Below, one piece after another: positions 47,127 to 51,424 of a stretch of 51,424 bases of DNA. The notes beneath the pieces were generated by a model, which saw nothing but the letters and a program-made list of their open reading frames with translations, ran no database searches and was not told the origin of the DNA. Within the stretch, counting starts at the first letter, position 1; the number at the start of each line of letters is the position of its first letter. A program made the position numbers and the translations under genes. Source of the stretch: an uncultured Faecalibacterium sp. (lineage in GTDB: Bacteria > Bacillota > Clostridia > Oscillospirales > Ruminococcaceae); NCBI GenBank assembly GCA_934540955.1, contig CAKTCY010000008.1:1-51424 (forward strand). Direction: 5' to 3'.

Positions 47127-50108
47127 ATGACAAAGCAACCAAAGGCTCGCAAGCCGCATCCCATACGGCATGGGATCGGGCTGGTTCTGTCCGCTGTTTT
47201 CTTAGCCGTTGTAATGCTTGCCAGCTATACGCTGGCCGGTATGGCAACGGTGATCGACAGCTTTATCGGTGCGCCCACCGGGCACTATTCCGATACGGAA
47301 ATTGCGGATACAAGGGCCTTGGCAGAGGCGTTGGCCGAGGATGTCGAGGCGGAGGGCACTGTTCTGGTTCAGAACAATGAAAACACCCTGCCGCTGGCAG
47401 CCGACAACAAAAAGGTGAACGTGTTCGGCTGGGCCTCTACGGCATGGCTGGGCGGCGGCTCCGGCTCCGGCGGCGTCAACGCTGTTGAGACTGACCTGCT
47501 GGCTGCCCTGACCGCTTACGGTGTGGAGTACAACACCGAGCTCACCGATCTGTACAAGGCCTTTCAGGATGGCCGCGAGTTTACAAAGACCCTGAGCAGC
47601 CGTCCGGAGCAGTCCGGCCGTCTGTATGAGCCGGACATCAACAACAGTGCTTACTACACGCAGTCCATGCTGGACAATGCCAAGAACTACTCCGATACCG
47701 CCATCGTTGTGATCGGACGTCTGGCAGGCGAAAGCAACGATGCCGTCAAGCAGCAGTATAAGCGCACCGAAAAGGGCGGCGAGATCGTTGTGGACGATAC
47801 CCGCACGATGCTGGAGCTGACCACCGAGGAAGAAGCGCTGCTTGAATATGTGGGCGCAAATTATGCCAATGTGGTGGTGCTGATCAACTCCACCAACGTC
47901 ATGGAACTGGGTCAGATCGAAACGATCCCCGGCATTGATTCCTGCATGATCGTTGGCCTTACCGGCTCCAAGGGCGCAGCGGCCGTTCCCGCAGTTTTGT
48001 GGGGCGACAGGGAGCCCAGCGGACGCACTGCCGACACTTGGGCTTATAAGCTGAAAACCGCTGCCAGCTATGCCAATGCGGGCATGGAGGGCGTTGGTGC
48101 TTACAGCAACGCCGAGGGCCTTTACCCCGCAGACGGCACGACCAACGGCAACCTTGGCGCACCCGAGGCCTACACGCAGGTCTCCTACGTTGATTATGCC
48201 GAGGGCATCTACATCGGCTACAAGTGGTACGAGACCGCCGACGCAGAGGGCTACTGGGATGCCGTTTCCAATGCGCACGGCACCGGCTACGATGCCGTTG
48301 TGCAGTACCCGTTTGGCTATGGCCTTTCTTACACCAGCTTTGACTGGAGGATCACCGATGCTTCTGCAAACGGCAGCACCCTGACCAAGGACGGCGATGT
48401 TGTGGTAAAGGTCACCGTTACGAACACCGGCGACCGCGCGGGCAAGGATGTTGTGCAGCTGTACTACTCTGCACCGTATACGCCCGGCGAAATTGAAAAA
48501 TCCAGCGTGGAGCTGGGTGCTTTTGCCAAGACCAGGGAACTGCAGCCCGGCGAGAGTCAGGAGCTGGTGCTGACCATCCCTGTGGAAAAAATGGCAAGCT
48601 ACGATGTCTACGATTCCAATAACAACGGCTTCAAGGGCTACGAGCTGGATGCCGGTGCGTACACCTTTACTGTCCGCCACAATGCACACGATGTGGATGA
48701 CGCTGCGAACGCTGTGCTCGTCTGCGAGCTGCCTGAAAATGTTCAGTATGCCAAGGACAGCGTTACCGGCAGCACGGTCGGCAACAAGTTCACCGGCGAG
48801 GATGCCATCGACGGCATCAGCCTTGACGGCAGCAATGCCGACCAGAACATCGTCTACCTGACCCGTGCCGATTTTGCAGGCACCTTCCCGGCTGCCAGCA
48901 CGCCCAACCGCAGCATGACCGACAGCATGAAGGCGCTGAACCTTTATAATGATGCGTGGGCCGGCAGCGATATCAAGGATACGGACGAGGCTGTTACTAC
49001 CGGCGCAAAAAATGGCCTCAGGATCGAGGACGAGGGCGGGATCACGGAGCTGGGCATCCAGCTTGGCTCGGACTTCAACGATCCGCAGTGGGATGCACTG
49101 CTGGATCAGCTGACCCTTGAAGAGATGGAAGAGCTTTACGCCAACGCCTACGGCGGCCTTGCAGAGCTGAAGAGCGTAGGCAAGCTCAAGAGCAGGGATG
49201 CCGACGGCCCCGCACAGATCGGCGGCTTTACCGGCATGGGCGCAGGCACCGGCTTCCCCAGCTCCAGCACGCTGGCACAGACCTGGAATGCAGACCTTGC
49301 ACAGGAGGAAGGCCGCACCATCGGCACACAGGCCTTGCAGAACGGTTATACCGGCTGGTATGCACCGGCTGTCAATATGCACCGCAGCCCCTTCAATGGC
49401 CGTAACTACGAGTATTATTCTGAGGACAGCCTGCTGTCCGGCGTGCTCTGCGGCAATACCGTGCAGGGCGCAAATCAGGCCGGCGTTTACACCTACGTCA
49501 AGCACTTCGTCTGCAACGACGGCGAGGCCGGCATCTACCGTGATTCCGTTTATACATGGATGACCGAGCAGGCACTCCGCGAGACCTATCTGCGTCCGTT
49601 CCAGATGCTTGTTGAGGAATACGATGCAGTCGGCCTCATGAGCAGCTACAACCGTATCGGCGCTGTCTGGGCAGGCGGCAGCGAGGCCTTGCTTACCGGC
49701 ATCCTGCGGGACGAGTGGGGCTTTGACGGCGCTGTCATCACCGACTATTGCGACCACCACAGCTACATGAACGGCGATCAGGCTCTGTATGCAGGCGGCA
49801 GCCTCTGGATGTCCGGTATGTTTGGCGGCACCATGACGAAGGGCGTCGGCACAAGCAGCTACGCACAGGCACTCCGCCGTGCAGCCAAGGAAGCCCTTTA
49901 TATGTATCTGCACGTCCGTGTGACCAACCGTGATTACGCAGAGAGCATCGGCGATACGAGCGTACTGCGTCACGCCTTTACTGCGCCGGTGCTCGGCTGG
50001 CGTCATCTGGTGCTCCTGATCGACGTGATCGCCGCCGCACTGTTTGCACTGGCCATCCGCGGCATCGTGATCGACGTGAAGCTGCGCAAGGCGATGAAGG
50101 CGGTATGA
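47127..50108 (+). CDS. Circularly permuted GH3 beta-glycosidase, membrane anchored at both ends
   Basis: This 993-residue protein has GH3 domains in reversed order. An N-terminal transmembrane helix (about residues 18-38) is followed by the GH3 C-terminal alpha/beta domain (EGTVLVQNNENTLPLA, IVVIGRLAGESND), a fibronectin-III-like domain (VTVTNTGDRAGKDVVQLYYS, about residues 425-520) and then the TIM-barrel domain (SRDADGPAQIGG, YAPAVNMHRSPFNGRNYEYY, VKHFVCND). The likely nucleophile is Asp873 in GAVITDYCD. A second transmembrane helix near residues 955-975 and a basic tail close it. It would hydrolyse beta-glucosides or related sugars outside the cell. AAGGAGA precedes the ATG. The stop lies in direct repeat 1. 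Confidence 0.93.
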   Translation: MTKQPKARKPHPIRHGIGLVLSAVFLAVVMLASYTLAGMATVIDSFIGAPTGHYSDTEIADTRALAEALAEDVEAEGTVLVQNNENTLPLAADNKKVNVFGWASTAWLGGGSGSGGVNAVETDLLAALTAYGVEYNTELTDLYKAFQDGREFTKTLSSRPEQSGRLYEPDINNSAYYTQSMLDNAKNYSDTAIVVIGRLAGESNDAVKQQYKRTEKGGEIVVDDTRTMLELTTEEEALLEYVGANYANVVVLINSTNVMELGQIETIPGIDSCMIVGLTGSKGAAAVPAVLWGDREPSGRTADTWAYKLKTAASYANAGMEGVGAYSNAEGLYPADGTTNGNLGAPEAYTQVSYVDYAEGIYIGYKWYETADAEGYWDAVSNAHGTGYDAVVQYPFGYGLSYTSFDWRITDASANGSTLTKDGDVVVKVTVTNTGDRAGKDVVQLYYSAPYTPGEIEKSSVELGAFAKTRELQPGESQELVLTIPVEKMASYDVYDSNNNGFKGYELDAGAYTFTVRHNAHDVDDAANAVLVCELPENVQYAKDSVTGSTVGNKFTGEDAIDGISLDGSNADQNIVYLTRADFAGTFPAASTPNRSMTDSMKALNLYNDAWAGSDIKDTDEAVTTGAKNGLRIEDEGGITELGIQLGSDFNDPQWDALLDQLTLEEMEELYANAYGGLAELKSVGKLKSRDADGPAQIGGFTGMGAGTGFPSSSTLAQTWNADLAQEEGRTIGTQALQNGYTGWYAPAVNMHRSPFNGRNYEYYSEDSLLSGVLCGNTVQGANQAGVYTYVKHFVCNDGEAGIYRDSVYTWMTEQALRETYLRPFQMLVEEYDAVGLMSSYNRIGAVWAGGSEALLTGILRDEWGFDGAVITDYCDHHSYMNGDQALYAGGSLWMSGMFGGTMTKGVGTSSYAQALRRAAKEALYMYLHVRVTNRDYAESIGDTSVLRHAFTAPVLGWRHLVLLIDVIAAALFALAIRGIVIDVKLRKAMKAV

Positions 50109-50226
50109 TGATACCCTGCCTTTGCTCGTTCCGGTCCTCGTCCTGTGACCTCCGTCACAAACACAAAAAATCCCCAGACCGAATGGTCTGGGGATGTGGT
50201 GGAGCATTGTTCACAGCACTCGAACC
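50105..50226. repeat. Direct repeat 1 flanking the right-end cassette
   Basis: The 122-base block from ATGATGATACCCTGCC to CACTCGAACC recurs at 51260-51379 with one two-base deletion and about three substitutions. It starts at the GH3 stop codon and ends two bases before the stop of the convergent 81-residue gene. It carries a minus-strand terminator, ATCCCCAGACC / GGTCTGGGGAT then TTTTTT. Confidence 0.93.
50157..50196 (-). terminator. Terminator of the two-gene cassette (inside direct repeat 1)
   Basis: On the minus strand ATCCCCAGACC pairs with GGTCTGGGGAT around ATTC, followed by TTTTTTG. It would end transcription about 35 bases after the 81-residue gene. Confidence 0.88.
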
Positions 50227-50227
50227 T

Positions 50228-50473
50228 TTAGGCAGGCATATCGTTGCTGCGGTCAGAGCGCTTCAAACCGAGAAACGGCGGAACCTCGGAACGCTTCAGC
50301 CCTTGCTCGTGTGCTTTTTTCAGTTGGTATTCGTGCAGGGCAATGCTATCCAGCAGATCACGCTGGTTTTGGGAAGTTGCATAGTAATCAACGCCGAACC
50401 GTTTGCAGACTGCGCTGAGTTGGTCAAGCATTTCAACAGCAGTATGGGACATTCGTTTGACCTCGATATCCAT
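50228..50473 (-). CDS. Small protein of unknown function in the direct-repeat cassette
   Basis: An 81-residue protein, starting MDIEVKRMSHTAVEMLDQLS, predicted mostly helical with a C-terminal basic, Pro-containing tail (GLKRSEVPPFLGLKRSDRSN). The ATG at 50473 has AAAGGAG six bases upstream. The frame is open to 50623, but no good start is seen there. No membrane helix, no recognisable domain. It follows the 127-residue gene by 150 bases on the same strand, in an AT-rich stretch unlike the surrounding genes. The pair may be transferred. Confidence 0.65.
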   Translation of the reverse strand: MDIEVKRMSHTAVEMLDQLSAVCKRFGVDYYATSQNQRDLLDSIALHEYQLKKAHEQGLKRSEVPPFLGLKRSDRSNDMPA

Positions 50474-50623
50474 AAAAACTCCTTTTCCTAAAGGCGTGAG
50501 GGCAAGAACCGTCCCGTGGCCACAAATTTTCAATTCTCGAAAATTTTCTGCCCCGTGGGACAGCTTTCTTGTTGGGGCGTGTCTGCCCCAAACCCTGCTT
50601 CTTACTATTTGGAAATCACGCAA

Positions 50624-51007
50624 TTATGCACCACTGGGGCCACGAGAACTGACGCTCATCGGAGGCATAGAACTATAAAAAGATTGGCCGTTCACAGTGT
50701 TTTGAGTCAACCCAATCAAATCAATCAACTGGCTCTCGTTATAGCTCTCTTGACAGTTATCCAGCACAGCACATTGGCAGCTATATACACCACTATCGTT
50801 AGAGACAACTCCCCACCATTCAAGGTCTGCCAAAAGTTTTCCAATCTTCTTGCGGTCAAAGCGTATTTCTTTTTCCAAAAGGGACGAGCAAATTTGTGGA
50901 GCAGACATCGGTTTTTGCTTTAATAGGAGAGCTAATGCCAATTCCTGTCCATGCAAACGGTGAAGCAAAAGACCTCTGCGAACCCAAATGTTCGATGCTT
51001 TTTTCAT
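50624..51007 (-). CDS. Possible winged-helix regulator in the direct-repeat cassette
   Basis: A 127-residue basic protein with a region compatible with a winged helix (LALALLLKQKPMSAPQICSSLLEKEIRFDRKKIGKLLADLEWWGVVSND, residues about 22-70), resembling small regulators that sort transcript levels, then Cys-containing YSCQCAVLDNC and a variable tail. AAGGAGG lies eight bases before the ATG at 51007, a very good site. The gene is clearly richer in A and T than the rest of the window. Two copies of GCTCGTTCAC upstream may be its operator. Assignment as a regulator is inference. Confidence 0.7.
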   Translation of the reverse strand: MKKASNIWVRRGLLLHRLHGQELALALLLKQKPMSAPQICSSLLEKEIRFDRKKIGKLLADLEWWGVVSNDSGVYSCQCAVLDNCQESYNESQLIDLIGLTQNTVNGQSFYSSMPPMSVSSRGPSGA

Positions 51008-51031
51008 AGCAAATACCTCCTTTTTTAGATA

Positions 51032-51083
51032 GCTCGTTCACTTAAAATACGATTGATGTCCATTTGAAATTGCGCTCGTTCAC
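51032..51083. promoter_or_regulatory. Repeated GCTCGTTCAC boxes upstream of the 127-residue gene
   Basis: GCTCGTTCAC occurs at 51032-51041 and 51074-51083, 42 bases apart (about four helical turns), in the leader or promoter region of the cassette. The spacing suits binding by a dimer or looping regulator. A TATACT-like minus-strand -10 lies near 51101-51106. Bases 51008-51424 otherwise carry the palindrome at 51161-51174 and direct repeat 2. Confidence 0.5.
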
Positions 51084-51160
51084 AATTGTTATGTTGACTT
51101 GAGTATATCATATTACACAATAAAAGACTACTGTTATATATCAGACCCTGCCCTTTTTCC

Positions 51161-51174
51161 TACGCACGTGCGTA
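51161..51174. repeat. 14-bp perfect palindrome with a nearby related arm
   Basis: TACGCACGTGCGTA is its own reverse complement. A related GTACGCAG lies at 51191-51198, so TGCGTAC...GTACGCA can also form a larger inverted repeat. Confidence 0.6.
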
Positions 51175-51238
51175 CCGGCTGTATACGGACGTACGCAGCG
51201 ATTAGTCCGAAAAGCGCAATATAGGGAAATACAAAGCA

Positions 51239-51278
51239 AAAAGGCAGGGCACCATCGCCATGATGATACCCTGCCTTT
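51239..51278 (-). terminator. Hairpin at the edge of direct repeat 2
   Basis: AAGGCAGGG (51241-51249) pairs with CCCTGCCTT (51269-51277); on the minus strand TTTTTGC follows. Together with the CCAGACC hairpin inside the repeat it would end transcription of a gene lying right of the window. Confidence 0.7.
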
Positions 51279-51379
51279 GCTCGTTCCGGTCCTCGTCCTG
51301 TGACCTCCGTCACAAACAAAAAATCCCCAGACCGAATGGTCTGGGGATGTGGTGGAGCATTCTCCACAGCACTCGAACC
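51260..51379. repeat. Direct repeat 2 flanking the right-end cassette
   Basis: The second copy of the block at 50105-50226. The minus-strand hairpin GTGGAGAATGCTCCAC is perfect here but broken in copy 1 (GTGAAC arm), suggesting this copy is the older or maintained one. A minus-strand frame through it stays open to the window edge (51134-51424), but I cannot show that it is coding. Confidence 0.93.
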
Positions 51380-51424
51380 CAACACCTCTTCACGGGAGAT
51401 GGTTTTGGAATCGTCCGTGAAGTT

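Noticed and set aside
47202..50207. A 1001-residue open frame on the minus strand opposite the GH3 gene
   Set aside because: It is a shadow of GC-rich coding sequence. The plus-strand frame has clear GH3 domains and a ribosome site; the minus-strand translation is low-complexity His/Ala/Gly/Val with no known motif.
51134..51424. A minus-strand frame open to the right edge (SREEVLGSSAVEN...)
   Set aside because: It runs through a terminator and direct repeat 2; the same block gives a similar shadow at repeat 1. Without sequence to the right, coding cannot be supported.
51320..51424. A tRNA gene at the right edge (TTCGAG and CCACCA on the minus strand)
   Set aside because: The T-arm and acceptor do not pair, and the CCACCA is part of a GTGGAG/CTCCAC hairpin.

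Overview
The window reads as a chromosomal segment of a GC-rich, low-G+C-phylum (Firmicutes) gut anaerobe, most like Faecalibacterium or a close Oscillospiraceae relative. The basis is a T-box leader, strong AGGAGG-type ribosome binding sites, sigma-A promoters with 17-base spacers, a strong G/C third-position bias, and the CCCTCTCAG...CTGAGAGGG intergenic repeats I associate with this group. The species is an inference; no rRNA gene is present.

Layout. 1-5.8 kb: SpoIIP-like hydrolase, a lipoprotein, T-box-controlled asnS, mutY and a small membrane protein. 5.8-8.5 kb: a degenerate LytM-domain protein, then an anti-sigma/ECF sigma pair. 8.6-14 kb: aldo/keto reductase, prfC, a GNAT-methyltransferase fusion and an HtrA protease. 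14-14.6 kb: repeats and an orphan small RNA candidate with its own promoter and terminator. 14.6-18.8 kb: pullulanase and a two-domain AAA+ protein. 19-28.6 kb (all minus strand): a nearly complete shikimate/Phe/Tyr operon, pheA-aroB-aroC-aroEK-aroQ-aroF-aroA-tyrA, ending in a WYL regulator. 28.7-40.9 kb: membrane proteins, plsC, a C39-like protein, a cytidylate-kinase-like protein, a MATE exporter, an HdeD-like protein, an FAD oxidoreductase, a cyclophilin, a membrane-tethered HTH protein and a radical-SAM/DNA-metabolism gene pair. 41-44.4 kb: an XRE-S24 repressor, two tRNA-Ser genes, a TraX-like protein and a LysR regulator. 44.5-50.1 kb: an exported lipase-like hydrolase, a PPC/DUF296 protein and a large circularly permuted GH3 beta-glycosidase anchored at both ends. 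50.1-51.4 kb: an AT-rich two-gene cassette between two ~120-bp direct repeats.

The most striking feature is a dispersed structured repeat of about 105 bases, present nine times in 51 kb and only between genes. Each copy has GTGAAAA, then a ~16-bp hairpin whose arms differ from copy to copy but whose loop is always CGCA, then an AT-rich linker, then two short interleaved helices (a pseudoknot-like arrangement) whose variable arms also change in a compensated way, then AAATCGT. I cannot name it; it is my main candidate for something undescribed. Other items worth checking are the direct-repeat cassette at the right end, the orphan RNA at 14.36-14.49 kb, a type II dehydroquinase lacking several canonical active-site residues inside an otherwise intact pathway operon, and several domain fusions.

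The aromatic operon supplies chorismate, phenylalanine and tyrosine precursors from one promoter at 28.55-28.58 kb. Pullulanase, the GH3 enzyme and possibly the lipase fit a commensal that degrades dietary glycans. SpoIIP and the SpoVK-like AAA domain are sporulation-type parts; whether this organism sporulates cannot be judged here.
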